Positions 25,570 through 34,943 of a stretch of DNA of 64,000 nucleotides are shown in pieces. How positions within the stretch are numbered: the first letter of the stretch is position 1; every line of letters starts with the position of its first letter. Source of the stretch: Marinobacter sp. NP-4(2019) (GTDB lineage: Bacteria > Pseudomonadota > Gammaproteobacteria > Pseudomonadales > Oleiphilaceae). A program made the position numbers and the translations under genes. The DNA lies in contig NZ_CP034142.1 of NCBI RefSeq assembly GCF_003994855.1, positions 1,426,001 through 1,490,000 on the forward strand, given 5' to 3'. The notes below the pieces were generated by a model. That model was given only the letters and a program-made list of their open reading frames with translations. It was not told the DNA's origin and did no database searches.

Positions 25570-27996
25570 GTGAAAGATTCCAATTTCCTGAAACTTCAGC
25601 ATTTCGTTGAAGCTTGCATTCGTTACCGATTGTTTGTCGTGTCTGCCTATATGGTGGTGACAGCGATAATGCTGGTTGCCGCGTCGCGGGTAGAAATCAC
25701 GACGGTGTTTGAGGACCTGCTGCCACAGGATCACCCGTACGTGCAGGTTCATGAAAAGATCAAGAACACGTTTGGCGGTTCGAATCTGGTCAGCATTATG
25801 CTCGAAGTTGAGCAGGGTGACATTTTCAACCGGGACTTTCTGCGCAAGTTGCAGAAAGCGACCAAAGACCTGCAGCAAGTTGATGGCGTTAACCCTTTTC
25901 AGATTACGTCGTTAGCATCAAAGAAGCTGAAAGAGGTTCGTGGCTCTACCAACGCCATCGATGTGCGTTCGTTGATGTGGCCTGATGTACCGGAGGATGA
26001 CCAGGGGCTCGCGGAGCTGAAAGAGTCGGTGCTAGCCAACGCCCTGGTCCACGGGGCCTATGTCTCGCAGGATCTTAAAGCCGCACTTATCACCGTTGAT
26101 TTCTACGACGATGAGCTGGACTACTCGCGGATTTTCTCCCAGATCAGGGCCATTGCCGATACCGTGGAGGATGAAGACGTCAGGGTGCGGGTTGTTGGAG
26201 AACCCATCCTGTATGGGTGGGTCAACCACTACCTTCCAGAAACGTTGCAAATATTTCTACTGACGATCTGCAGTCTGATTGCCCTGCTGTTCGTTATTGC
26301 CCGGACATGGCGGGGCACGCTGCTGCCTCTGCTGGCTGGCGTGACCAGTGCAATCTGGGCGCTGGGTTCCGCGCAACTATTGGGATTCAACCTGGATCCC
26401 CTGGTTATCGTCATTGCCTTCCTGATTACTGCGCGTGCTATTTCCCATTCGGTTCAGTTAGTCACCCGCTTCGACGATGAGCTTGCCCGAGGTGCAGAAA
26501 GTACCACGGCGGCGGCCCAGGCAAGCATGCTTCAGCTTTTCAAGCCCGGTGTGCTGGGAGTCATGACCGATGCCGGTTGCATTATGGTCGTCATGCTCAC
26601 CCCCATCCCCCTGCTGGAGAAAGTGGCGGTCATCGGAACCATCTGGGTATTGACCATTATCCTGACCGCCTGTGTCCTGACGCCTGTTTTGCTGTCGTGG
26701 ATCAAGAAGCCTGATGGCTATGTGCACGGACTGGACGTATCCCCGGTTATCCAGCGGGTGCTTGACCTGTGTATCCATATCGCAACCTCCCGCTGGCGCT
26801 TCGCCATGCTGTCGATGGCCGTACTGACCTTTGTCGTCTCCGGCCTCTACGCGACGAAAATCCAGGTGGGCGATGCCGAGCCGGGGTCGCCAATTCTGTG
26901 GCCGGATTCCACGTATAACCAGGATTCCGCCGCCATCAACAGTCAATTCCAGGGATCTGACCAGATGTTGGTTGTGTTCTCAGGCAATGAGCCGGATGCA
27001 GTCAAGGAGCCGGCTGTGCTCAAGAACATGAGCGAGCTGCAGAAGTTCATGGCCGCCCAGCCGGAAGTGGGTGGCAGCTTGTCGATCTCCGATGTTATTC
27101 CGTCAGTGCGAAGTGTGCTTTGGGAAGGGAATCCACGTCATCTGGAGCTTGGTGCGGACCGGCGTGAGAACGGCGAACTTCTCTATATGTACACTTCCGG
27201 CTCTGATCCCGGCGATATGGCCCGCTTTGCTGATCCTCAGTACCAAGATGCCGCATTGACCTTCTACTTCCGTGACCACAAGGGAGAGACCATTCGCACT
27301 GCGATTGCCCGAGTCAAAGAGTATGTGGAGCAGAACCCCATCGCCGAGGGCGAGTACCAATTGGCGGGTGGACTGATCGGCACACTGGCCGCTGTTAACG
27401 AGGTAATTCTGGTCGGGCAGGTTGAGAGTATTGCTCTGGCGTTGTTAGTCCTCGTTATTTTCTGTGCCATAGCCTACCGCTCGACAGTGGCGGGATTGTT
27501 CTTCATGGTCCCGGTCGTGCTCGCCAATACCGTCACCTTCAGTTATATGGCCTGGCAAGGCATCGGCATGAACATCAGCACGTTGCCGGTGGCTGCCCTG
27601 GGTATAGGTCTGGGAGTGGATTATGCCATCTACATCGTTGATGGCATCCGTGAGCAGTTACATAAAGGCAGCGATCTCAAGAAGGCTATCGTCAATTCTC
27701 TTCGCACCGCCGGCAAAGGCGTACTCATCACCGCGCTGACACTCACCGCCAGCGTTGTCTTGTGGTGGGCCTCCTCCCTCCGGTTCCAGGCCGATATGGG
27801 CATATTGATGGGTATCTGGCTCTTCGTTTCTGCGGTCAGTGCCCTGCTTATCGTGCCCTCAATGGTCTATGTCCTTCGACCGGATTTCATCACGGCTGGA
27901 AGTGTCCGCCCGGCGGATATTGAGAGTGAAACACAGCCAAAACCTCAAAAACCGTTCGCCAGTCCGGCGACACAGATAATGGAGGAAGTCATGTAG
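25570..27996 (+). CDS. MMPL/RND-family transporter, copy 2
   Basis: This 808-residue transporter has the same doubled RND plan as copy 1, with the membrane motif LGIGLGVDYAIYIVDGI in the second half and TEVxIAFLITARAIS-type residues (VIVIAFLITARAISHSVQLV) in the first. The start is a GTG with only a weak GGGG upstream, unlike its neighbours. The C-terminus carries a short polar tail after the last helix. It is 25 bases downstream of the propeller gene and is followed by DUF1302 and DUF1329, so the four form one envelope module, in a different order from set 1. Confidence 0.85.
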   Translation: MKDSNFLKLQHFVEACIRYRLFVVSAYMVVTAIMLVAASRVEITTVFEDLLPQDHPYVQVHEKIKNTFGGSNLVSIMLEVEQGDIFNRDFLRKLQKATKDLQQVDGVNPFQITSLASKKLKEVRGSTNAIDVRSLMWPDVPEDDQGLAELKESVLANALVHGAYVSQDLKAALITVDFYDDELDYSRIFSQIRAIADTVEDEDVRVRVVGEPILYGWVNHYLPETLQIFLLTICSLIALLFVIARTWRGTLLPLLAGVTSAIWALGSAQLLGFNLDPLVIVIAFLITARAISHSVQLVTRFDDELARGAESTTAAAQASMLQLFKPGVLGVMTDAGCIMVVMLTPIPLLEKVAVIGTIWVLTIILTACVLTPVLLSWIKKPDGYVHGLDVSPVIQRVLDLCIHIATSRWRFAMLSMAVLTFVVSGLYATKIQVGDAEPGSPILWPDSTYNQDSAAINSQFQGSDQMLVVFSGNEPDAVKEPAVLKNMSELQKFMAAQPEVGGSLSISDVIPSVRSVLWEGNPRHLELGADRRENGELLYMYTSGSDPGDMARFADPQYQDAALTFYFRDHKGETIRTAIARVKEYVEQNPIAEGEYQLAGGLIGTLAAVNEVILVGQVESIALALLVLVIFCAIAYRSTVAGLFFMVPVVLANTVTFSYMAWQGIGMNISTLPVAALGIGLGVDYAIYIVDGIREQLHKGSDLKKAIVNSLRTAGKGVLITALTLTASVVLWWASSLRFQADMGILMGIWLFVSAVSALLIVPSMVYVLRPDFITAGSVRPADIESETQPKPQKPFASPATQIMEEVM

Positions 27997-28109
27997 TTGA
28001 AGTGAAGCATGCTGGCTAGTGCAAAGGGAATGTGTAGTTCGGGCTCCGAAAGCCCCCGGCCAACTTGATAGGTAAACAACAAGTATAAGTCAGTTATCGA
28101 GGATGGAAT

Positions 28110-29654
28110 ATGCAGACACTGAGTAAGTGGTATCGCCTCACGGGTCGTGGTGGCGCCGGAGCCTTAATTACTTGCATGGCTCTTGGTTCTGGCGTGGCCC
28201 ATGGTGCCGATGAAATATTAGGCTGGGACACGAGTAACTTCCGTATTGGAGGGTATGTGCGTGCCTGGACGTCCTTTAACCTACAGAACCCTCCTGAAAC
28301 GCCCGAAGACGATCGTTGGGATCCGTCCATGGTGCGTGGTTCGTTGATGCTGGATGCGGACCTCAAAACCGGCCCCCTGTACTGGAAGGCCATAGGCCGT
28401 GCGGATGCCGAGTACAAAACGGACTACCTGGAACGACTGGAGGACCAGAACCAGGCTGCGACGCCCGGTGGTCCCGGCAGTGACCTGACAGATACCTACA
28501 ATCAGGGGGAATTGCGGGAATTCTACTTTGATTACGCAGCCACGGACCGGGTCAGGTTCCGGGTGGGTAAGCAACAGGTGGTCTGGGGAGAAACCGATTT
28601 CTTCCGGGCTATGGATGTGGTCCATGGTTTCGATTACCGCTGGCGTTCCTTTCTGGAGCCGGAGAGTGATGAACTGCGTAAGCCCCTGATTCTGGTTGAT
28701 ACGACGATCGACATACCGGAAGCCGGTGGCAGCCTGCAGTTGCTTCTTCGTCCTGGCCTGGATCGTGACAAGGATATTGGCAATACGTACGACCTGTTCG
28801 GTGGGCGTTGGGCGTTGCAGCCGAATAAGGGCATTGATTTCCTTGCTCCAGGCTTGCTCACCACTAACCATGACCATTCCGATGGTGATGCCGATGATCC
28901 AACCGGTGGTGTCCGCTGGTCAGGCTTTGCCGGCGGGATTGGCTACTCGATCGCTTACCTGAAAACGTTCAATAACGACCCGGTAGTCAACTCGGCCTTT
29001 GCTCCCTATAAGGAGGCGCCGGAAGGCACGCTGGGTGACTTTATCCATCCCGAGATTGACCTGTTCGGGGTCACGCTCAATGGCTATGTCCCATCCATCG
29101 ACTCGGTACTCAGCACTGAAATCGTTTACACACAGGACGCCGCATTCAATGTCGGTACAGACTTCTTTGGCGGCGCGTTGCCCGGTTTTGGTGGCATCAA
29201 GAAGAAAGATGTTCTGCAGACCATGGTTCGGCTGGATAAGAACCTGGACCTGCAGTCATGGCTGGGAACTCAGCGCCCGTCATTTTTCTCCGTGCAGCTG
29301 TTTGATAAATGGATCCAGTCCTATGACCGCGACGATGACATCGTAGAGCTGACGGGTTTCGGCGCGCCGATCAAAGAACACACCACGCTGCTGACCGCCA
29401 TCTTGGGACTGAACTACAAGAACGACTCTATCAACCCGATGTTGGCTGTGGGTACAGACTTGAGTAACGGCGGTGGTTTTGTGATTCCGAGTGTTGAATT
29501 TGTCATGGGCGACAGCTGGCGACTGCGGGCAGAGGCTGATTTGTTCTTCCACGACGGACAGAAAGAACCCGGTGAGATTGAGCAGGACACCCATCTGTTC
29601 GGTGGCTTCGCCAACAACAATCAACTTCTCTTCCGTCTGACGCGCCAATTCTAA
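28110..29654 (+). CDS. DUF1302 outer-membrane porin-like protein, copy 2
   Basis: The 514-residue product (GAGGA 8 bases before the ATG) has a signal peptide ending near GVAHGA. Family blocks include RIGGYVRAWTSFNLQNPPE, RFRVGKQQVVWGETDFFRAM and the C-terminal NNQLLFRLTRQF, ending in Phe as outer-membrane barrels do. It is clearly less similar to copy 1 than the enzymes are to each other. The 113-base gap before it holds only a short GGGCT/AGCCC stem at 28041-28055. It probably passes a hydrophobic substrate across the outer membrane. Confidence 0.8.
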   Translation: MQTLSKWYRLTGRGGAGALITCMALGSGVAHGADEILGWDTSNFRIGGYVRAWTSFNLQNPPETPEDDRWDPSMVRGSLMLDADLKTGPLYWKAIGRADAEYKTDYLERLEDQNQAATPGGPGSDLTDTYNQGELREFYFDYAATDRVRFRVGKQQVVWGETDFFRAMDVVHGFDYRWRSFLEPESDELRKPLILVDTTIDIPEAGGSLQLLLRPGLDRDKDIGNTYDLFGGRWALQPNKGIDFLAPGLLTTNHDHSDGDADDPTGGVRWSGFAGGIGYSIAYLKTFNNDPVVNSAFAPYKEAPEGTLGDFIHPEIDLFGVTLNGYVPSIDSVLSTEIVYTQDAAFNVGTDFFGGALPGFGGIKKKDVLQTMVRLDKNLDLQSWLGTQRPSFFSVQLFDKWIQSYDRDDDIVELTGFGAPIKEHTTLLTAILGLNYKNDSINPMLAVGTDLSNGGGFVIPSVEFVMGDSWRLRAEADLFFHDGQKEPGEIEQDTHLFGGFANNNQLLFRLTRQF

Positions 29655-29669
29655 TCTGGGAGCTATCTC

Positions 29670-30929
29670 ATGCTGAACGTAAAAAAACTCTGTGTCCCTT
29701 TCCTGTTTTCGGCCGTGGCCAGTCTGTCTGCGTCATGGTCCGTTGCGGCTGAACTGCCGGCAGGTACCGTGATTGATAAGTCCAATCTGGATGAGGTCAT
29801 GAACGATACGTTTGAAGGCCACACCATTGCCAGTCTGTTGACCGATAAACTGGAATGGCAGATCCGTAACTGGAATCTCAAAATCCCGCTCAGCCATTCG
29901 GCTCCAATAGAATTGGACCCGCGCTACATCGAAGCCACGGAAAAGTACGCCGGTCAGGCCACCTATGACCCCGAAACACGGGAAGTTACCGGGTGGGTGG
30001 CAGGCATACCTTTCCCCAACGTATCTGAAGACGATCCCCACGCCGGCGAAAAGCTGATCTGGAATTTCTACTATGCATCGCCTGAAGGCGATGTGGTCGA
30101 CAACAAAGCGACCTTCCTGTTGATTGATGGCGAGAACGGGTTGGAAAAAACCCAGGACTGGCTGTTTCAACGTTACTACCACAAAGGCCGCCTGAGCGGG
30201 GGAGAACCGGTTCTGGGTGATGGTTCCGTTCTGACGAAAACACTTTTTGTGGCGACCGCACCGCAGGATATCAAAGGGGTGGGCACTTTTACGATTCGTT
30301 ACGATGAGCCGAAAGTAGAAGACAGCTGGGCGTATATTCGCTCCGCCCGACGCACCCGGCGCCTCTCTGGCGGCGCCTGGATGGACCCGATCGGTGGCCT
30401 GGACTTTCTCAATGATGACATCTACGTGTGGAATGCCCGGCCTTCCTGGTATCCGGAAATCAAGGTGGTTGGTCGACGCTGGATTCTGGCGATTAGTGAT
30501 GCGGATATGGGGTACAACCCTGATAAAGCTGGCACCCCGGAGGAGTGGGCAACGGTGGATCTGAAGAATCCTCCTTACTGGAACCCCGTTCAGAGATGGC
30601 AGCCACGGGAAGTGTGGGTGATTGAGGGCACCGCCCCTGAAGAACATCCGTACAGCAGGAAAGTGGTGTACATGGATGTTGATTATCCAAAGCTGTATCA
30701 GGGCGAAGCCTATGACAAGAAAGGTGAGTTCTGGAAGTTCATCAACTTTCAAACAACGCCGTCTGTTGGAAAAGATGGGATGAAGTATATCTCGTCGATC
30801 CAAGGTCACGTCATCGACTTCAAATCCAAGCACGCTTCGATATTCCTCTTCCGTGATTACAGCCTGAACGATCCGGACATTTCGTCTCGCGATATATCAC
30901 TGAGTGCTCTGGAGATGATCGCCCGCTAA
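29670..30929 (+). CDS. DUF1329 periplasmic protein, copy 2
   Basis: The 419-residue protein starts 15 bases after DUF1302, with GGGAG before the ATG. The signal peptide ends near VAA. DUF1329 blocks visible are SARRTRRLSGGAWMDPIGGL (compare RRVRRAPT of copy 1), WNPVQRWQPREVWVIEGTA and KVVYMDVDYPKLYQGEAYD. The YIRSARRTRRL segment is the family core. It probably binds a lipid-like ligand between the inner-membrane transporter and the outer-membrane protein; this is inference from gene pairing. Confidence 0.8.
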   Translation: MLNVKKLCVPFLFSAVASLSASWSVAAELPAGTVIDKSNLDEVMNDTFEGHTIASLLTDKLEWQIRNWNLKIPLSHSAPIELDPRYIEATEKYAGQATYDPETREVTGWVAGIPFPNVSEDDPHAGEKLIWNFYYASPEGDVVDNKATFLLIDGENGLEKTQDWLFQRYYHKGRLSGGEPVLGDGSVLTKTLFVATAPQDIKGVGTFTIRYDEPKVEDSWAYIRSARRTRRLSGGAWMDPIGGLDFLNDDIYVWNARPSWYPEIKVVGRRWILAISDADMGYNPDKAGTPEEWATVDLKNPPYWNPVQRWQPREVWVIEGTAPEEHPYSRKVVYMDVDYPKLYQGEAYDKKGEFWKFINFQTTPSVGKDGMKYISSIQGHVIDFKSKHASIFLFRDYSLNDPDISSRDISLSALEMIAR

Positions 30930-30937
30930 CGGCCTTA

Positions 30938-30962
30938 GGGCTTGCCCGGAAGTGGCAAGCCC
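30938..30962 (+). other. Perfect hairpin after DUF1329 copy 2
   Basis: GGGCTTGCC and GGCAAGCCC form a perfect 9-bp stem with a 7-base loop, 8 bases after the DUF1329 stop. There is no T-run. It mirrors the hairpin after DUF1329 copy 1. Confidence 0.65.
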
Positions 30963-31043
30963 GCTTAGCCAGGACTGATAGTCGGACCCGACACTTGGGG
31001 TTACAGCTGGATGCAAAGACTTTAATGATTAGAGGTTAGTTCT

Positions 31044-31493
31044 ATGGAAACCAAAACGATGACAGACGAACAGCGCAAGTCCATTGCGCTGGAGTATTTC
31101 AGACGTATGGACCGTGGTGACAGCATTATTGAACTGTTCGATGACCACGCCCAGGTGTTTTTTCCTAAATGGGGAATTGCGACCGGGAGGGCAGAAATCG
31201 AAACGTTGTTCGGGGACCTTCTGGGGATCCTCGCAGAAGTTAATCACAACGTGGCGTACACCAACCTTGTCCAGCAAGGCGATCTTGTGGTGGTGGAAGG
31301 TACCACCTCTGGAAAAACCATGAGTGGTGTTAAATGGAGAGCCGGCGTAACACACGCGGGGCGTTGGTGTGATGTTTTTGAAATCCGGGATTTCAAGATC
31401 CAGCGCTGTTTCATATACCTGGACCCGGATTACGAAGGTGCAGATACCGATCGTTATCCATGGTTAGCCGATGGCAAGGTCAGAGCCCTTTGA
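31044..31493 (+). CDS. SnoaL-like (NTF2-fold) protein
   Basis: This 149-residue protein, with AGAGG 9 bases before the ATG, has the NTF2-like/SnoaL plan: a first helix (ALEYFRRMDRG), then DHAQVFFPKWG, a helix ending in LFGDLLGILAEVNHN, and beta strands with VVVEGTTSGKTMSG and WCDVFEIRDFKIQRCFIYLD. Members bind small hydrophobic ligands and act as isomerases, cyclases or hydrolases such as limonene-epoxide hydrolase, but no catalytic set can be assigned. It closes catabolic set 2, and the ligand-binding fold fits a role on a pathway intermediate. Confidence 0.75.
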   Translation: METKTMTDEQRKSIALEYFRRMDRGDSIIELFDDHAQVFFPKWGIATGRAEIETLFGDLLGILAEVNHNVAYTNLVQQGDLVVVEGTTSGKTMSGVKWRAGVTHAGRWCDVFEIRDFKIQRCFIYLDPDYEGADTDRYPWLADGKVRAL

Positions 31494-31515
31494 ACAACAA
31501 CTAATACAGTATTAA

Positions 31516-31540
31516 GGCCGGGTATGAATCAATACCCGCC
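31516..31540 (+). terminator. Hairpin at the end of catabolic set 2
   Basis: CGGGTAT and ATACCCG, flanked by extra GC pairs, form a hairpin with a 6-base loop 22 bases after the last gene of set 2. No clear T-run follows, so termination is possible but not certain. Confidence 0.4.
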
Positions 31541-31614
31541 GATGTCCTGCCACCCACACATTTGAGCGTTGTTGTGCCTCTTGATAGGTCAGGGATGACC
31601 TCTTTTTTATGGCT

Positions 31615-32100
31615 TCACCCGCGACGCGCCGCCTCAATAGTCGCTATGTCGATCTTGCCCATCGTCATCATCGCCTCGAATGCCCGCTTGGCAGCGGCAG
31701 GATCGGGATCGGCGATCGCTTCTGTCAAAGCCACCGGCGTAATCTGCCAGCACAGCCCCCATTTGTCCCGGCACCACCCGCATGCGCTTTCCTCGCCGCC
31801 GTTGCCGACAATCGCGTTCCAGTACCGATCGGTTTCCTCTTGATCATAGGTGGCAACCTGGAACGAGAATGCTTCGCTGTGCTTGAAGGCGGGGCCGCCA
31901 TTGAGCCCGAGGCAGGGGATGCCCAGGACGGTGAATTCCACCGTCAATACATCCCCCTCCGAGCCGGCCGGATAGTCCCCCGGCGCGCGAAGGACGGCAC
32001 CAACCGACGAATCGGGGAAGGTCTTGGCATAGAAGTTCGCCGCCTCTTCGGCATCGCCGTTGAACCAGAGGCAAATGGTGTTTTTTGCGCGTTTCGTCAT
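31615..32100 (-). CDS. PhnB-like VOC-family protein
   Basis: The start at 32100 has AAGGAG 6 bases upstream and gives 161 residues. The sequence follows the PhnB/3-demethylubiquinone-methyltransferase-like VOC family: NTICLWFNGDAEEAANFYAK at the N-terminus, FKHSEAFSFQVATYDQEETD in the middle and CGWCRDKWGLCWQITP near the end. Members have one pseudo-barrel of the glyoxalase/dioxygenase superfamily and mostly unknown function. It is unconnected with the catabolic operon, lying convergent to it, and is related in type to the C-terminal half of the protein at 34009. Confidence 0.85.
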   Translation of the reverse strand: MTKRAKNTICLWFNGDAEEAANFYAKTFPDSSVGAVLRAPGDYPAGSEGDVLTVEFTVLGIPCLGLNGGPAFKHSEAFSFQVATYDQEETDRYWNAIVGNGGEESACGWCRDKWGLCWQITPVALTEAIADPDPAAAKRAFEAMMTMGKIDIATIEAARRG

Positions 32101-32324
32101 GGGTTTCTCCTTTTTGTGGCTCACTGACACAGGATAGTCGTGCTGCGTTTCCCGAAATCGACAGCAAGAGCAAAATTTTCGGAAGGGAGGCTTCTGGCGG
32201 ATCCTTCTGTATGACCGGCGAATAAAGTCGACATCAGCTACTATTTTCTTAAAGGCAGTTTGTCCATCAGCTTCATTAGCAAGAGACTGCTTCGTTCGTA
32301 GCCCGCCCGATTTACGAGGTGATT

Positions 32325-34004
32325 ATGAACAATACGAAAAAACGCCCCCTGTACATACCCTACGCCGGCCCCACCTTGCTGGAGATACCGTTGTTGAATA
32401 AGGGTAGTGCATTCACCTACAGGGAGCGCGTGGATTTCAACCTGATCGGACTTCTGCCGCAGAATGTGGAGACCATCGAGGAGCAGGCGGAACGCGCTTA
32501 TAAGCAATACCGGTTATGCCAGACCGATCTCGACCGACACATCACGTTGCGTGCCATCCAGGACGACAACGAAACGCTTTTCTATCGCTTGCTGGAAGAT
32601 CACCTGGAAGAAATGCTTCCGATTATTTACACCCCTACAGTGGGTGAGGCCTGTGAGGAGTTTTCCCACATCTACCGCCACCATCGTGGCCTGTTCGTGT
32701 CCTGGCCCGACCGGGAGCATATGGACTACCTGCTGCGCAGCGCCACCAAGGAGAACGTCAGAGTCATTGTGGTCACCGACGGCGAGCGCATTCTGGGGCT
32801 GGGTGACCAGGGCATCGGCGGCATGGGCATTCCCATCGGAAAGCTGTCGCTGTACACCGCCTGTGGCGGCATCAGCCCGGCCAATACGCTGCCGATCATG
32901 CTCGATGTCGGCACCAACAATCAGGCACTGCTTGATGACCCGATGTACATGGGATGGCGCCACAAACGCATCGACCAGAAAGAATACGACGCCTTCGTGG
33001 CCGAATTCCTCGCGGCAGTGAAGCGCCGCTGGCCCAAAGTTCTGGTGCAGTTCGAGGACTTCGCGCAGAACAACGCCATGCGCCTGCTGAAGAAATACCG
33101 CAACGACGCCTGCTGCTTCAACGACGACATCCAGGGCACCGCGTCGGTTTGCCTGGCCACCTTGTTGGCGGCGTGTAAGACCAAGAACGAAAAGATCAGC
33201 GACCAGACGGTTGCCTTTGTGGGCGCCGGTTCCGCCGGCTGCGGCATTGCCGAACAGATCATCGTGGCAATGACGAACGAAGGGTTGCCGGAACCCGAAG
33301 CGCGCCGGCGGATCTACATGATTGACCGTGCCGGGCTGCTGACCACGGACATGACAGACCTGCAGGATTTCCAGTTGGCGCTCGCCCAGGACCCGGCCCG
33401 GCTCGAAAACTGGTCAGGCCGGGAATTGATCGATGTGGTGAAACAGGCGAAGCCGACGGTGCTGATTGGGGTATCCGGCCAGCGCGGCCTGTTCAGCGAG
33501 GACGTGATCAAAGCCATGCACACCGGCTGTGCTCGGCCTCTGGTGATGCCACTGTCGAACCCTACTTCCAGGGTTGAGGCGACACCCGCTGACATCCTGG
33601 CCTGGACCAACGGCGAAGCCCTGGTGGCTGCCGGCAGCCCTTTCAAGCCGGTGGAGCTGAATGGCAAGACCTACTCCATCGCCCAATGCAACAACGCCTA
33701 CATTTTCCCGGGTATCGGCCTGGGAGTGATCGCCGTCGGCGCCTCCCGGGTGACCGACACCATGTTGATGGCTGCAGCCAATGCACTGGCGAAACAGGCG
33801 CCCATTGTCCAGCAAACCGGTGAGCGGCTGTTGCCGGACCTGGACGGCATCCAGGAAATCAGTCGCAACATCGCCTTCGATGTCGCCAGGCGGGCACAGG
33901 AGGACGGTGTCGCCTTGCGCTCCGATGACGACACCATTCGCCAGACCATCGATCGCCATTTCTGGCGTCCCCGTTACCGGGATTACCTCCGGCGTCCGTT
34001 TTAA
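32325..34004 (+). CDS. maeA: NAD-dependent malic enzyme
   Basis: GAGGTG just before the ATG at 32325 fixes a 559-residue product. It has the malic N domain (LPIIYTPTVGEACEEFSHIY, with RGLFVSW), the metal-site region VQFEDFAQNNAMRLLKKYR then FNDDIQGTASV, and the NAD-binding motif VAFVGAGSAGCGIAEQII. Length and sequence match the large SfcA/MaeA type, which decarboxylates malate to pyruvate with NAD+. It supplies pyruvate from C4 acids, useful when growing on compounds degraded to TCA intermediates. It is a single-gene unit. Confidence 0.93.
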   Translation: MNNTKKRPLYIPYAGPTLLEIPLLNKGSAFTYRERVDFNLIGLLPQNVETIEEQAERAYKQYRLCQTDLDRHITLRAIQDDNETLFYRLLEDHLEEMLPIIYTPTVGEACEEFSHIYRHHRGLFVSWPDREHMDYLLRSATKENVRVIVVTDGERILGLGDQGIGGMGIPIGKLSLYTACGGISPANTLPIMLDVGTNNQALLDDPMYMGWRHKRIDQKEYDAFVAEFLAAVKRRWPKVLVQFEDFAQNNAMRLLKKYRNDACCFNDDIQGTASVCLATLLAACKTKNEKISDQTVAFVGAGSAGCGIAEQIIVAMTNEGLPEPEARRRIYMIDRAGLLTTDMTDLQDFQLALAQDPARLENWSGRELIDVVKQAKPTVLIGVSGQRGLFSEDVIKAMHTGCARPLVMPLSNPTSRVEATPADILAWTNGEALVAAGSPFKPVELNGKTYSIAQCNNAYIFPGIGLGVIAVGASRVTDTMLMAAANALAKQAPIVQQTGERLLPDLDGIQEISRNIAFDVARRAQEDGVALRSDDDTIRQTIDRHFWRPRYRDYLRRPF

Positions 34005-34008
34005 AGAT

Positions 34009-34830
34009 CTACTGGCACTGCTCAAGCCCGCTGCTGATCATCCATTGAACACCAAAACGATCCGTGGTCATCCCGAAACGGTGTGCCCAGAAAGTTCGTT
34101 CAAACGGCATGATCACCGTGCCCCCTTCGGAGAGTTCCCGGAAAACCCGCTCCGCTTGTTCCGCATCGTCGTATTCAAGGTGAACCTGGGCGCCCTGGGG
34201 CGGCTGATAACAGTCTCCTGCCATATCGGCCCCCATCAACCGCCGACCCCGGAGATTAACCGACGCATGGATGACATGATCGTGCATTTCCGGGGGTACA
34301 TCCTCAGCCGCCGGCGTTTCCCCGTAGGTAATCACGGCTTCCAGATTGCCGCCGGTTACCTCCGCGTAAAATTCCATGGCTTCCCGGCAGTTGCCGGCAA
34401 ACGCCACATGTACATTCATCTCCCGGGGTAGCCGATCCTGGGCGCGATGTTGCTCAAGGGCAGGGCTGGGTTCGAAATCCTCGAGTGTGAAGTAACGGCG
34501 TAACTCAAGGGTGACATTGCTGTTGGCGTCTTCCTTCGGCCATTGCTTAGCCCAGGCGATGGCTTCTTCAAGGGAATCCACCTCAAGCACGCTGTAGCCC
34601 GCCAGCAACTCGCCGGTATGCTCGAACGGGCCCTGGATGACCGTGGGCTCGCCGTTGCGGAACTGAATGCGGCAGCCTTCGCGGGTTGGCCTCAGTCCGT
34701 TGCCATCGACAAATACCCCGGCCTGGGTCATCCGGTCATTGTAGTCGGCCATTGCCTGCAGGATGTCTTCGGTGGGTAGTACGCCGTTCTCGGTGTCGGC
34801 ATCGGCTTTGCGCATCAACATGTATTTCAT
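34009..34830 (-). CDS. YCII/DGPF-domain protein fused to a PhnB-like VOC domain
   Basis: GGAGG lies 8 bases before the ATG at 34830, giving 273 residues. The first half (about 1-115) is a YCII-related DGPF protein: MKYMLMRKAD, VIQGPFEHTGELLAGYSVLE and EEAIAWAKQWP. The second half (about 135-270) is a PhnB-like VOC domain with MNVHVAFAGNCREAMEFYAE, MGADMAGDCYQPPQGAQVHL and FGMTTDRFGVQWMIS. Both halves exist as separate proteins of unknown function in many bacteria. It is convergent with the malic enzyme, only 4 bases from it. Confidence 0.82.
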   Translation of the reverse strand: MKYMLMRKADADTENGVLPTEDILQAMADYNDRMTQAGVFVDGNGLRPTREGCRIQFRNGEPTVIQGPFEHTGELLAGYSVLEVDSLEEAIAWAKQWPKEDANSNVTLELRRYFTLEDFEPSPALEQHRAQDRLPREMNVHVAFAGNCREAMEFYAEVTGGNLEAVITYGETPAAEDVPPEMHDHVIHASVNLRGRRLMGADMAGDCYQPPQGAQVHLEYDDAEQAERVFRELSEGGTVIMPFERTFWAHRFGMTTDRFGVQWMISSGLEQCQ

Positions 34831-34943
34831 TCGGTTGTCCTCCGGTGATGGTTGATTGTCTTCACCGGTAAGTCGCGCAGTGCGGATGGAAATCGACAAC
34901 TGTAGGGACTTTTTTTGAGTATTTTCTCAGCCTCGGTGCACCA

